Below are positions 14,020 through 24,130 of a DNA stretch of 64,000 bases, in pieces. The stretch covers positions 50,954,416-51,018,415 of the forward strand of contig JALMGJ010000003.1 of assembly GCA_023362775.1 (NCBI GenBank). The letters are read 5' to 3'. Position 1 is the first letter of the stretch. The number at the start of each line of letters is the position of its first letter. Under the pieces are notes generated by a model. That model ran no database searches, was not told the origin of the DNA, and saw only the letters and a list, made by a program, of their open reading frames with translations. This stretch comes from Charina bottae (Eukaryota; Chordata; Lepidosauria; Squamata; Charinaidae). The translations under genes were made by a program, and so were the position numbers.

Positions 14020-16023
14020 TTAACGGTGGATCCGTAAGTGGCTATAAAGGCCAATTCTGGATCCGCACAACCTCCCACAATGAGGGCATAGGTTTCCGGG
14101 TGGGAGACGGTCATTATGAGGGTTTGCCTGACGTGCCTTCCTTTTAGCTCTTTTCTCCTTTTCGCCCTGTACTCGTGCTTCTTCAAAGTCCATAGCGCCA
14201 TTAATAAAGGCTGACCTCCAATTGAAACGCTCATGAGTTAGGGCTTCCCAGTTCTCAATGCTGATATTACATTTTTTAAAATTAGCTTTGAGAGTATCTT
14301 TGAATCTCTTTTGCTGTCCACCAATATTCCGTTTTCCATTCTTAAGTTGGGAGTAAAGTAGCTGCTTTGGAAGACGATGGTCAGGCATTCGAACAACATA
14401 ACCGGTCCAGCGAAGTTGATGTTGGATGATCATTGTTTCAATGCTGGTGGTTTTCGCTTCTTCTAATACGCTAACATTAGTCCGCCTATCTTCCCAAGTA
14501 ATTTGCAGAATTTTTCGGAGGCAGTGTTGATGGAATCTTTCAAGAAGTTGGAGGTGGCGTTTGTAGAGGGTCCATGTTTCACAGGCGTACAGAAGGGTTG
14601 GTAGTACAATGGCTTTGTAAACAAGCATTTTGGTCTCCCTGCAAATGTCCCGATCCTCAAACACTCTACGCTTCATTCGGGAGAAAGCTACACTCCCAGA
14701 GCTCAGGCGATGCTGAATTTCAGCGTCAATGTTGGCTTTTGTAGATAGATGGCTGCCGAGATAAGAAAAGTGGTCGACATTTTCTAGTGACACACCTTTA
14801 AGCTGGATTGATGGCGCTGCGGAGGGATTGGTTCGAACTTGCTGGTAAAGCACTTTGGTTTTTTTAATGTTAATCGAGAGGCCGAGCTTTTCATATGCTT
14901 CTGCAAAGATGTTTAGGATAGTTTGAAGATCTTCCTCGGAGTGTGCACAGACTACGTTATCATCAGCATATTGAAGTTCTATAACAGAAGTTGCAATTAC
15001 CTTATTTTTTGCTTTCAGCCTACTAAGATTAAAAAGCTTTCCATCTGTTCGATATATAATTTCTACACCAGTAGGAAGTTTCTCTTCAACAAGGTGTATA
15101 ATCATAGCAATGAAGATAGCGAATAAGGTTGGAGCAATAACACATCCCTGTTTAACGCCGGATTCCACTTTAAATGGATCGCTTTGAGAGCCATTGTTAT
15201 TCAGGATTGTTGCCATCATGTCGTCATGGAGTAACCGCAAGATGTTCACAAATTTGTCAGGGCATCCGATTTTCAGAAGGGTGGTCCAGAGAGCAGTACG
15301 ATTTACAGTATCAAAAGCTTTAGTCAGATCAATAAACGCCATGTACAGAGGGTGGTTTTGCTCCTTGCATTTTTCTTGAAGCTGTCGTGCAGTGAAGATC
15401 ATATCCACTGTTCCCCTGGAAGGGCGGAAGCCATTTTGCATTTCAGGGAGGATGTCTTCTGATACAGATAGGAGACGGTTTGCAATGATTTTGCCTGCTG
15501 TGGCTAGAAGGGAGATGCCTCGATAGTTTCCACAGTCTGTTCTATCACCCTTTTTAAAGAGAGTGATAATTATGGCATCCCTAAAGTCTGCTGGAATCTC
15601 CTCCCTCATCCAGATTTTTTCGATGAGCTTATGAAGTTGTTGTGTAAGTTCAGGCCCGCCTTCTTTAAAGACTTCAGCAGGAATCCCATCAGGTCCACTA
15701 GCTTTGTTATTTTTCATTTGTTTAGTGGCTTTACTGACTTCCTCCAAACTAGGGGGTACTGCAAGCTCATTTCTTATTTGTTTTTGCGGGATTTGCAAGA
15801 AGACTTCATCAGCCACAGTAGAGTGACGATTAAGGAGATTGTAGTAATGCTCTTTCCAGCGCAGTGCAATAGACTCTTTGTCCTTTAGAAGTTTAGCACC
15901 ATCTACTGAGCGTAAGGGATTTGTACCATGGTTTGTTGGTCCATAGATGGCCTTTATGGCATTAAAAAAGCCCCGTGCATCATGAGCATCTGCAAAATGT
16001 TGGGTTTCTTGGGCTTTTCTTAT
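14020..16023 (-). CDS. RTE LINE reverse transcriptase with C-terminal zinc finger
   Basis: From the codon after the TAG (16023) the frame is open to 14020; the first Met is at 15816. RT motifs appear in order: NKASGPDGIPAE, GNYRGISLL, QNGFRPSRGT, FIDLTKAFDTV, GVKQGCVIAPTLF, and the catalytic YADD about 283 residues after the Met at 15816. The thumb-like region includes YACETWTLYKRHLQLLERFH. The C-terminal end has a C2H2 pattern (CPHCGRLC...SHLRIH), probably for nucleic-acid binding. Everything needed for RT activity looks present, but without its own start it would be translated only by readthrough or reinitiation. Confidence 0.88.
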   Translation of the reverse strand: MRKAQETQHFADAHDARGFFNAIKAIYGPTNHGTNPLRSVDGAKLLKDKESIALRWKEHYYNLLNRHSTVADEVFLQIPQKQIRNELAVPPSLEEVSKATKQMKNNKASGPDGIPAEVFKEGGPELTQQLHKLIEKIWMREEIPADFRDAIIITLFKKGDRTDCGNYRGISLLATAGKIIANRLLSVSEDILPEMQNGFRPSRGTVDMIFTARQLQEKCKEQNHPLYMAFIDLTKAFDTVNRTALWTTLLKIGCPDKFVNILRLLHDDMMATILNNNGSQSDPFKVESGVKQGCVIAPTLFAIFIAMIIHLVEEKLPTGVEIIYRTDGKLFNLSRLKAKNKVIATSVIELQYADDNVVCAHSEEDLQTILNIFAEAYEKLGLSINIKKTKVLYQQVRTNPSAAPSIQLKGVSLENVDHFSYLGSHLSTKANIDAEIQHRLSSGSVAFSRMKRRVFEDRDICRETKMLVYKAIVLPTLLYACETWTLYKRHLQLLERFHQHCLRKILQITWEDRRTNVSVLEEAKTTSIETMIIQHQLRWTGYVVRMPDHRLPKQLLYSQLKNGKRNIGGQQKRFKDTLKANFKKCNISIENWEALTHERFNWRSAFINGAMDFEEARVQGEKEKRAKRKARQANPHNDRLPPGNLCPHCGRLCGSRIGLYSHLRIHR

Positions 16024-17193
16024 CTACCATATGTTCTTAAGTTCTCTAGTTCTTCTTTGGACTTCTGCCTTTGCACTGGCATAGATTGTTTTCTTAACGG
16101 CACAGTTAATATCTTTTTGCCATATCTGGAAGGCTTTCCTTTTCTTGTCAATAATATGTTCAATCTCACTATCGTTCTCGTCAAACCAGTCCTGATGTCT
16201 CTTAGTCTGGTATCCGATAGTTTGTTCACAGGCTGAAATAATAGAAGTCTTCAATTTAATCCAATGTTCCTCAACATTTTCAGGAAGTTCCATAGGCAGA
16301 TGTTCCTTGAGAGTTGATTGAAAGCAAGCTCGTTTAATAGGATCTTGAAGGGCCAGTGTATTCCTTTTACGCCTTGGTTTTCTTCCTTGGAGCCTACGAT
16401 GAGGGACAATCTTTATGGCCATCGTGGATCGAATTAATCGATGGTCTGTCCAGCAGTCATCGGCGCTCGTCATGGCTCTGGTGAGAAGTACATCACGGCG
16501 ATCTCTAGCACGGACAATTACATAATCTAAAAGATGCCAGTGCTTCGACCGTGGGTGCTTCCATGATGTTTTAAATTTATTTTTCTGGCGAAAGAGTGTG
16601 TTAGTAATGACAAGGTTATGCTCTGCACATTTAGTCAGAAGTAAGATTCCATTCGTGTTGCTGTTGTCAACTCCTTCTTTCCCAATGATCCCTGGCCACA
16701 AATCAAAATCACGCCCAACTCTAGCATTGAAATCGCCCAGGAGGATAATTTTATCCTCCTTTGGTATCTCTGATAAGATGGTGTCCAGCTGGGTATAAAA
16801 TTTTTCCTTGATATCCTCATCTGCATCTAGTGTTGGTGCGTAAGCACTTAGGATAGTTGCCTGTTGGTTTTTGGCGAGTTTTATTCGGAGAGTTGAGAGT
16901 CGTTCGTTAATCCCAGTGGGAACTTCTGACAAGAGCTTCACAAGGTTGTTTTTGATAGCAAAGCCTACCCCATGTATTTGTCGTTCTTGTTCAGGCAGTC
17001 CTTTCCAAAAGAAGGTATAACCTTCTTTTTCTTCCTTCAACTGTCCTTCTCCTGCTCTTCGAGTTTCTTGGAGTGCTGCTATATCAATATTAAAACGTCT
17101 GAGCTCCCTTGCAATAATGGCAGTCCTACATTCAGGTCGTTCACTATCCATATTGTCTTGCAGTGTCCGTATATTCCATGTTCCAAAATTCAT
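16024..17193 (-). CDS. RTE LINE endonuclease part (ends at an in-frame TAG)
   Basis: This open frame of 389 codons encodes an AP-endonuclease-like (EEP fold) domain that would nick target DNA for target-primed reverse transcription. Visible motifs are TWNIRTL near the N-terminus, LQET (metal-binding Glu), GDFNARVG (Asp at about residue 154) and WTDHRLI (Asp-His at about 250-251). A basic linker follows, with RKRNTLALQD and a Lys/Arg-rich stretch to the end. The Met at 17193 is chosen because the endonuclease fold starts a few residues later. The frame stops at TAG (16026-16024) but stays open on the other side in the same frame into the RT part, so the natural product was one protein of about 1,050-1,060 residues. 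Confidence 0.85.
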   Translation of the reverse strand: MNFGTWNIRTLQDNMDSERPECRTAIIARELRRFNIDIAALQETRRAGEGQLKEEKEGYTFFWKGLPEQERQIHGVGFAIKNNLVKLLSEVPTGINERLSTLRIKLAKNQQATILSAYAPTLDADEDIKEKFYTQLDTILSEIPKEDKIILLGDFNARVGRDFDLWPGIIGKEGVDNSNTNGILLLTKCAEHNLVITNTLFRQKNKFKTSWKHPRSKHWHLLDYVIVRARDRRDVLLTRAMTSADDCWTDHRLIRSTMAIKIVPHRRLQGRKPRRKRNTLALQDPIKRACFQSTLKEHLPMELPENVEEHWIKLKTSIISACEQTIGYQTKRHQDWFDENDSEIEHIIDKKRKAFQIWQKDINCAVKKTIYASAKAEVQRRTRELKNIW

Positions 17194-17883
17194 GTGGTTT
17201 TACGACCTCTAGATGGTGACCCCACTGGTCGTGGTAATCCAGTCAGGGAGAAAATGAGGCAGACTATGTTTAGGGCACCTTTTCTAGCCCCCTCCCCATA
17301 TGGGGTGAGCAGAGTGGATCCTAAATAGGGCTGCTCAGTCGTGGATACAGCTGCCAAACTACTCAACTGCCTCGATCCTTGAGTCAGGGCGACTGAATTC
17401 GTATCCACCGCCCATGTGCTGGTCCATGACTAGGAGCTTTCATAGTCCTGCCCCCGTTGCCATTCGTCAATTGCCATGGGACTTTTGGTTGTTTTGGGTT
17501 TGGTGTGGTTGGAAGACGCCTGTGCGTGAATTTGTTTTATGTGTGGAGATCGGTGCACAACGATCAGCATACAACCTTCACAGAAAAAGGCTCTAATCCA
17601 ATGGCATGGATACCATGACGATTGGTGACCTTTTGTCTGCTGCAGCCTTCATCCGCCTTCACAGCCGTTGTAACAATACACCTTGTTATCTTCCGCCTGT
17701 TCTGCCATTGAGGACTTTCTTGGATCGTTCTTTGTCAGGTTCCTCCCCCTGGACCTTACCGCCATGGGTGACCCTACCAGGAGTACATGACTCCCGACGG
17801 CTTTGCTCACAGGGTTCATTGGGAACACACAAGCCCACTCACCACATCAAGGTGACGATCCAGCGAGTGAGTTACAGAATGAT

Positions 17884-19957
17884 ACCTACAGTACATCAAA
17901 AACTTAATGTAAAACATTGATATGATGCTTGAAAGAAATAAAGCAGACTAAAAACAACTAAGAGTCATGATAAGCAATGCAATCTAGTTTTGGACCCTAA
18001 AATTAATGATCCAATTAATGATCCAAGCACTATTTAGATAACAACATATACAGGTAGTCCTCGCTTAACGTCCACTCATTCAGCAACCATTCAAAGTTAC
18101 AATGACACTGAACGAGGGTTACTTACGATGGCTCCTCGTAGTTGTGGCCGTCACAGTGTCTCCTCGGTCATGTGGTTGCAATTGTTAGTTGAGAACATGT
18201 CCTCAGAATAGGGCTTACATCTCCGAGCCAGATTGCTAAGGCAAGCTAAAGGCGCTTCAGGATGATTCAGCAGGAAAGTGGTTTCCATCAGAAAACAGAG
18301 CAAGACGTCCTACGCAAGACGTCTGCTGCAGGACTGCCCCTCCCACCTGGATGCAGCTGAAGCTTCTCTGGCACACTGCCCCTGCCCTGACTGCAGCAGC
18401 AACTACCACCCTTGTTCTAGATGTGTGTTTGTGTGCATTTAAAAAAAAAAACAAGACTGGGAGCAGTGGTTTTTAGACTGACATGTTTCCTGTTATCTCA
18501 TGAATAGGAGGAAAGCGCTTCCTGAGAGATGAGCCCCAAGGGATGCATGAGAAAGATGTCATGTAGACTGCTCCTGACCCTTAGTACCAACACACTTCTG
18601 CCTATTTATTTATCTTACACATATGATTCTCTACCCAAAGAATGATTCTGCTAAGTCTGAGATCCACTTGCACAAATGGCAGTTTATGTGAACAGAAAAG
18701 GCCCTTTTTAGATACGCTGTATGTATTTTAAAAATGGGGACGTAGCTGCCAGAAATATAGGTACCTCCATATTCCGAGAGTGGCCAAAGAAATGAAGTGG
18801 GCAATGCCCACTAAAAGTAAATTGCCAACCTTTTAAAGAGGCAGGAAGTCATAGTGATAGGAGACCTTAATTACCCTGACATCTCTTGAGAGACAAACTG
18901 CCAGCCATGGTCCTTATTTTGCTAATACTTTTCTCCTTCAGGATGGAGGCTAGACAGCCATTAATTTGCTTTAATCCTTTAATTTGGATTCCTGTGCTGA
19001 GCGAGTGGTTGGACTCCATAGCCTAAATGGCCCCTGATAGCTATAAACTGTAATTCTATGATTTTCATCTCAAAGTTTACCTTGTATAAAGACAGAGTCT
19101 TTCTTCTGCCATCACCTAGTCCAAAAGAATAGCTACTCTGGACAACAGAATTGGCATAGGGTTTAAAAATGCAATTTTTTTCTAAACCAAATTGGAAGTA
19201 TCCTTCAATTTTTACACCAGCTTAAAAGTACTCATTGGTTGCTCTCCAAAATTATATTAGATAGCTCAAGAATGACAATTATGTTGTCTTTATTTTACAG
19301 AGGGGTAACTTGACATTCTCAAAAAATGCTAAAATGATTTTCGTTTTTAAAAATATATATTTTATTAGAATTTTTCAATACAGTAAAAGTATACAAACCA
19401 AACAAAAGATAGAAAGTAAGAAAAAGAGGAAAAGGAAGGAAATAAAAAAAGAAAACATACAGTTAAGCCTCTGCCCTTCTTTCTATCAAGTAATTATTAT
19501 CTTAATCTTTTCCCCATCCTCTTCATCCCTTTTTAATCCCCAAAAAAGGCTACAGTGATTTTCATCAGCATAGATACTTCACAAATAAAGATGAGTTGAA
19601 TTCTACACATACTGGAACAAAAGTATAGAAAAATATGTATATTTGTTACAAAAATAAATAATGCCTCATACAATATTCAGTGCATTAACTATCAATATAT
19701 TAAGGGGTTATGTTACATACACATTTTTGTATTGTTATGTATAAGTAAAATCCCCAAAGAGATTGATTATATCTAAAGATAGCTAGGATATACTGTATAA
19801 ACAAACAAACAAACTGAAGTCTTTACAAAGAAAATATAGTGACAAGTTAAATAAAAGTGATAAATGATATCTGTGAGATCAATCAGAAATTTAAATTGGT
19901 TGCAATTTCTAAGAGAACAGTAACAGTAATGATAGAAAATCATGAGCAAGCAAGAGA
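17884..19957. other. Unique DNA with weak repeat remnants
   Basis: 18053-18235 carries 'caggtagtcctcgcttaac', which resembles an interspersed repeat common in reptile genomes but not identified here. 19335-19560 is T-rich and then A/G-rich with scattered 'aaaag' runs, resembling the 3' end of an L1-type LINE on the minus strand (low confidence). The rest is unassigned. Confidence 0.4.
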
Positions 19958-20206
19958 TTTATTTATTTATTTATTTATTTTCTATCCCGCCTTTATTTTT
20001 ATAAATAACTCAATATGTTTGGCGAACATACCTAATACTCCCTCCTCCTCCTGTTTTCCCAACAACAACCCTGTGAGATGAGTTGGGCTGAGAGAGAGTG
20101 ACTGGCCCAAGGTCACCCAGCTGGCTTTCATGCCTCAGGCGGGACTAGAAATCACAGACTCCTGGCTTCTAGCCCAGCACCTTCACCACTAGACCAAACT
20201 GGCTCT
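19958..20206 (-). mobile_element. tRNA-derived SINE (second family)
   Basis: On the minus strand the element starts with GAGCCAGTTTGGTCTAGTGG, an A-box-like tRNA promoter. About 40 bases later follows a B-box-like 'tttctagtcccgcc', then a core with 'gggtgaccttgggcc' and 'ctcagccca'. The 3' end is (AAAT)n at 19958-19980. This is a different family from the Sauria-type copies and has an L2-type poly-AAAT end. I found no clear target-site duplication. Confidence 0.65.
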
Positions 20207-20233
20207 ATGATCTTTGGATTGCATAGGATACAA

Positions 20234-20481
20234 CAGTGCTTTCTAAAGTGCCACCGTTGGCGACACACCAATGGCGGCAGCGGTGCGGTGCACGCGGGGG
20301 CGGTGGCACGCGGGGCCGGGGGTGTGCACGGCGGCGGCAGCCTCCACTAAAACACAGAAGCGCTGATGGTGCACCGCTGCCACTGTGCACGCCCCCGCTG
20401 CCGCTTCCAGGTTGTGTGGCAACACACCAGACTGTGTTGCGACACACTAAAGTGTCGCAACACACAGTTTGGAAAGCTGTG
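20234..20481 (+). mobile_element. hAT MITE, copy 1
   Basis: A 248-bp non-autonomous DNA transposon flanked by an 8-bp duplication, GGATACAA (20226-20233 and 20482-20489), the size hAT transposases make. The ends are inverted repeats (CAGTGCTTTCTAAA at the left; the complement of TTTGGAAAGCTGTG at the right). Inside are several 'gcgacac' and 'gtgtcgc' motifs near both ends, which could be transposase binding sites. It is GC-rich in an AT-rich setting. It encodes no protein; frames through it are CG-repeat artefacts. Confidence 0.8.
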
Positions 20482-20849
20482 GGATACAACATGACAAATA
20501 GCTTAAAGCAGCAGTCTACTGTTCCCTATTCTTTTCACCTACAACTTCAAAATATATAATGTTGCATCAGTATGTATTCATTAGGTTGCACTGGTCTAAT
20601 GAGTAGCAGCCAATTAAGTGGGGCAGGATTAAAAACAATATACTAGCTATTTAAACTTTATTTATGGGCCAAGACCATAAAGCATAACCCATTATTCCCC
20701 CAAATCACAGTAATGATTGCACAAAGATTTGCTACCTTTCTAGGTATTTCTGCAAACACATCAGCCAATAAGGGGTGAACTGACTCCTTATGAGACCTGC
20801 AAGGACAATTTGGGAGCACAAAGACTATTACAAGATATATAAAAGGGGT

Positions 20850-20854
<5 letters not shown>

Positions 20855-20932
<78 letters not shown>

Positions 20933-20960
20933 ACACACACACACACACACATACATACAT

Positions 20961-20991
<31 letters not shown>

Positions 20992-21018
20992 TACATACAT
21001 ACACACACATACATGCAT

Positions 21019-21053
<35 letters not shown>

Positions 21054-21104
21054 CACACAAACATATATATATACACACACATACACAGACACACACACAT
21101 ACAT

Positions 21105-21165
<61 letters not shown>
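20855..21165. repeat. Compound (TA)n / (CA)n / (CATA)n microsatellite
   Basis: About 310 bases of alternating purine-pyrimidine sequence: (TA)n at both ends, and (CA)n and (CATA)n blocks between. It opens spurious frames of Tyr-Ile, Thr-His and Cys-Val repeats in all phases, none of which are genes. It abuts the start of the LINE fragment at 21168. Confidence 0.95.
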
Positions 21166-21167
<2 letters not shown>

Positions 21168-21168
<1 letters not shown>

Positions 21169-22409
21169 TCAAAGCCACTGTCCTGGATGAGACCCAGAGC
21201 ATCCAGGAGTACATCAGTAAGATGGCACCTAAAGATGAGCTGCTGAGAGAATGCCTGAAGCAGCAGCAGATATGGAAGGAAGATCAAGCAAAGGAAGTGC
21301 CATGGCAAGACAAGACCCTGCATGGGATGTACCATCGACAGATAGCTGAGGTGGATGACATTGGGAAATCCTACCAGTGGCTGGAAAGAGCTGGACTAAA
21401 AGACAGCACTGAGGCACTGATCATAGCAGCACAAGAACAAGCACTAAGCACCTGATTAGTGAGTAGAGGTGGGGGCCTCAGGCACAAACTCTCCCCCATC
21501 TTCCTCCCCGTGTTGTCTTCTGTGCCTAGGAAGATTAAGACCATTTCAGAAGCTCAACAGCAGCATGGTGATTTTAACGACCCCCCATTAGATGATAAAA
21601 GGACTTAAAAATTACATCTCAATATAACCATGACCTAGCCCCAGGTGTAAGGTCACACAGCTACCTAGGAACATATTTAGGATTCCCTTACCAACTTTGC
21701 TCAGACTGAAGAAGCTCCTTGGATAAGGAGCGAAACGTTTCCACTAAGAAAATAGAAATCCAGTTGACATGATTCAAGCTACAGACACCTGATCCATAGA
21801 AGCAGGGGTCTACCACACTAGACAGGAGTCAAGGTGCAGACTGTGCAGAGAGGCCTCAGAGACAGTCCAACACATAGTGGCAGGGTGTAAGATGCAGCCA
21901 AGAACAGCATACACTGAACGGCACAACCAAGTAGCTGGCATTGTGTACAGGAACATCTGCACAGCGTATGGGCTAGACCCTCCAAATTCCAGATGGGAGA
22001 TTCCACAGAAGGTTGTGGAGAATGACAGGGCTAAGATCCTGTGGGAGTTCCAGATCGAGACTGACAGGCAGGTACTGGCCAATCAACCAGACATTGTGGT
22101 AGTAGACAAGGACCAGAAGACAGCGATGGTGATAGATGTAGCGGTGCCAAGTGACAGCAACATCAGGAAGAAGGAGTATGAGAAGCTGGAGAAGTACCAG
22201 GGCCTGAAGGAGGAACTGGAGAGGATGTGGAAAGTGAAGTCCAAAGTGGTCCCAGTGGTGGTGGAGCACTCGGGGCTGTGACTCCTAAGCTGGGAGAGTG
22301 GCTCCAACAGATCCCAGGAGCAACATCAGAGCTCTCTGTCCAGAAGAGTGCAGTGCTAGGAACAGCTAAGATACTGTGCAGAACCCTCAAACTCCCAGGC
22401 CTCTGGTAG
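21168..22409 (+). pseudogene. 3' end of a LINE with restriction-like endonuclease (R2/R4-type)
   Basis: The C-terminal part of a LINE protein. First comes a conserved stretch before the zinc finger (HGMYHRQIAEVDD, YQWLERAGL, TEALIIAAQEQALST; to about 21453). After an inserted element come a CCHC finger (CRLC...HIVAGC) and the PD-(D/E)XK-type endonuclease (NQPDIVVVDK, then VIDVAVPSDSNIRKKEYEKL and KYQGL). This layout is that of R2/R4/Dong-type LINEs, which use a restriction-like enzyme to nick the target. One frameshift near 22260 moves the last part (GALGAVTPKLGEWLQQIPG to LKLPGLW) into another frame. The RT domain is missing, and the 5' side stops at the microsatellite. Confidence 0.75.
21457..21785 (+). 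mobile_element. Short element inserted in the R4-type LINE
   Basis: The LINE frame is continuous on both sides (ALST and then SIEAGVYHT) once this 329-bp stretch is removed, and it is bounded by an 8-bp duplication, CACCTGAT, at 21449-21456 and 21786-21793. It has no ORF. Near its 3' end is a hairpin at 21714-21731 (7-bp stem GCTCCTT/AAGGAGC, loop GGAT) between CTGAAGA and GAAAC, a layout shared with the Penelope-like pieces at 9022 and 22867. It is probably a non-autonomous, Penelope-related insertion. Confidence 0.6.
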
Positions 22410-22487
22410 AGGACCCTAGGTTGAGGAAGACACATACCACCCATAGGGGTGAGAAGGGAATTTATATATATAGTATATAGTATATAG

Positions 22488-22764
22488 CATAGCTTTCCGA
22501 ACTCTGTGTCACGACACTTTAGTGTGTCGCAACACAACCCGGAAGTAGATGTGCACGGCGGCATGCATAGCAGCGGTGGTAGCTACGATGGCAGCAGCGC
22601 GCCATCAGCGCTTCCGCGTTTTAGCGGAAAATGAGGCTGCCGCCGCTGTATACGCTGCCACCGCGCCTCCCCACACCGCCACCGTGCATGCCCCCGCTGC
22701 TGTGCATGCCGCCGCCGCTGCCGCCGTTGGTGTGTCGCCAACAGCGGCAGTTTGGAAAGCAGTG
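22488..22764 (+). mobile_element. hAT MITE, copy 2
   Basis: Same family as the copy at 20234: it begins CATAGCTTTCCGAA and ends TTTGGAAAGCAGTG, with subterminal GTGTCGC-type motifs and a GC-rich centre. The 8-bp flanks are GTATATAG (22480-22487) and GTATATCG (22765-22772), one mismatch. It is non-coding. Confidence 0.75.
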
Positions 22765-22866
22765 GTATATCGTATATAGTATATAACACACTGTATCTCA
22801 TAGCTGACAGGGTGGTAATGTGTTGGAATGTTGTTTTATCTCCATTCTACTAACAAAGATGACAAA

Positions 22867-23054
22867 CTGTGGAGTCCTGAGCTTGGTTGTTTGCTTGCAG
22901 ATGTTTCATTACCCAACTAGGTAACATCATCAGTGCCATCATCAGTATGCCATCATCGGTATGGTAATGAAACGTCTGCAAGCAAACAACCAAGCTCCGA
23001 GAGCACCAAGGACTCCACAGTTCAACCCTGAGCTACATATATTCTCTTCTATTG
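22867..23054. mobile_element. Fold-back Penelope-type insertion
   Basis: 188 bases flanked by a perfect 12-bp duplication, AAAGATGACAAA, at 22855-22866 and 23055-23066. Inside, 22867-22913 and 22963-23020 are inverted copies of each other (the left arm lacks an 11-base piece) and would form a hairpin. The arms share their sequence with the 3' part of the element at 9022. The minus strand of the left arm has CTGATGA, a 6-bp stem and then GAAAC (22933-22903). Inverted terminal parts are common in Penelope-like retroelements. It has no coding content. Confidence 0.65.
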
Positions 23055-23289
23055 AAAGATGACAAAGTATTGCATCTCTCCAGGGTAAAGACTCTCATGC
23101 AGTATGCACAAGATAGATAGCTAACTGGAGTGAATGGTCTTACACATACAGTATTTCCATAACAGGGACTATGTTACCATCACTCTGAAGATAGGTGTCC
23201 AGGATATGTTGTTTCAATTCTGAATTGGTTCCCGTAAACCTGAGTGAAACTAAATATTGAAGCGGAAAACCATAATATCTAAAATCTAA

Positions 23290-24130
23290 TTCAGTACTCC
23301 TTTTTCAAGATTTAAAAACTATGCAGAAGAATCATAGAAGCCAGAGATTACTTATTAAAGATCAGTTTTGCCCAAAATTTAAAGCGACAAAGCCTCATAT
23401 GATCATCCCCTAGAGAAGCTAGTCCAGATTCCAAATGTAATAAGGAATTAGATACATTCTGAGGAATTCAAAGTATAGTTATGAAAGATTTGGATTGGGC
23501 TGCATCACAGGTTCTTAAGACTTTGTTAAATGCAAATCTGGGAATCATAAAGTAAAACTTTTATCTTTATAGATGTTTATTGCAGCGGGCATATAATTAC
23601 TGCCTCTGCTGTCTGCAAAACACAGAACAGCATTAGCGGTCTTAAGGGCACAATCAGTGACAGTTTTTATTTGTTCCTCCAGGCAGCAGAAGATTGAAAA
23701 GCAATTCCCAAATATTTAAAGGCCATAATTTATTTTATGGAGATATTATTTATTTCCTAGTCAACTAAATGGCTGGCAAGCCTTCTGGTGACAGCCACCA
23801 CTTTTGTCTCAGTCTTTTGCTTTGCATAAGACCAGGGCTTAAAGACTCCGCCTTTAGCCTACTTGCATCATGGAGAAGTTGGATGGGTCTTCAGTGTAAA
23901 GAAGAACTCAGATGGATTTTTTGGCCAATTTAGGAGAATAGAATCCACTGTTTTCCACAGATTTGGCTTATAGTATTAATGTAAACATTTAAAAGGAGGG
24001 GAATTAGTGTATACAACCTTGCCTCATTCCTTTTTTGGATGGGGATTAGCATAGACAGGCCTCCCAAGAAACATCTAACACTGTTGGATGTCTCATCTTA
24101 TACTAAACAAAATCAAGGTGAGGTTATTTT
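23290..24130 (-). pseudogene. Old LINE reverse transcriptase remnant
   Basis: On the minus strand a decayed RT can be followed. It has a version of the RQGC...PLLFNVYIN motif (seen as KRNEARLYTLIPLLLNVYIN) at about 24000-24060 and, further on, FKYLGIAFQ at about 23680-23710, the post-catalytic motif of LINE RTs. Stops and frameshifts are frequent, and the YADD box is not preserved in a readable form. It resembles the Vingi-like element at 49030-55150, but family assignment is uncertain. Confidence 0.5.

Larger units (their letters stand above)
13970..17871 (-). mobile_element. Full-length RTE-superfamily LINE (RTEX-like)
   Basis: The element runs on the minus strand from 17871 down to 13970 and is flanked by a perfect 12-bp duplication, TTACAGAATGAT, at 13958-13969 and 17872-17883. 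It has a 5' leader of about 680 bases (17194-17871), an apurinic-type endonuclease, an RT with a YADD active site, a C-terminal zinc finger and a very short 3' end (GAGTGATCGCCAATG). Short 3' ends and one large ORF are typical of the RTE superfamily. The two open parts are in the same frame and are separated by a single TAG. The intact TSD and almost undamaged ORF suggest a fairly recent insertion. The exact clade (RTEX, Proto2 or another) was not settled. Confidence 0.85.

Noticed and set aside
14923..17328. Plus-strand frames across the RTE LINE
   Set aside because: Antisense shadows of the endonuclease and RT frames on the minus strand.
20205..20559. Arg/Ala-rich frames that look like a CpG-island gene start
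   Set aside because: The GC-rich block is a hAT MITE, not a promoter or first exon.
20790..21455. Long open frames with Tyr-Ile, Thr-His and Cys-Val repeats
   Set aside because: They arise from the TA/CA microsatellite, are open in several phases on both strands, and carry no domain.
22963..23020. Second hammerhead-like core on the plus strand of the right arm
   Set aside because: It has GAAAC but lacks the CTGANGA half on that side, so no core can form.
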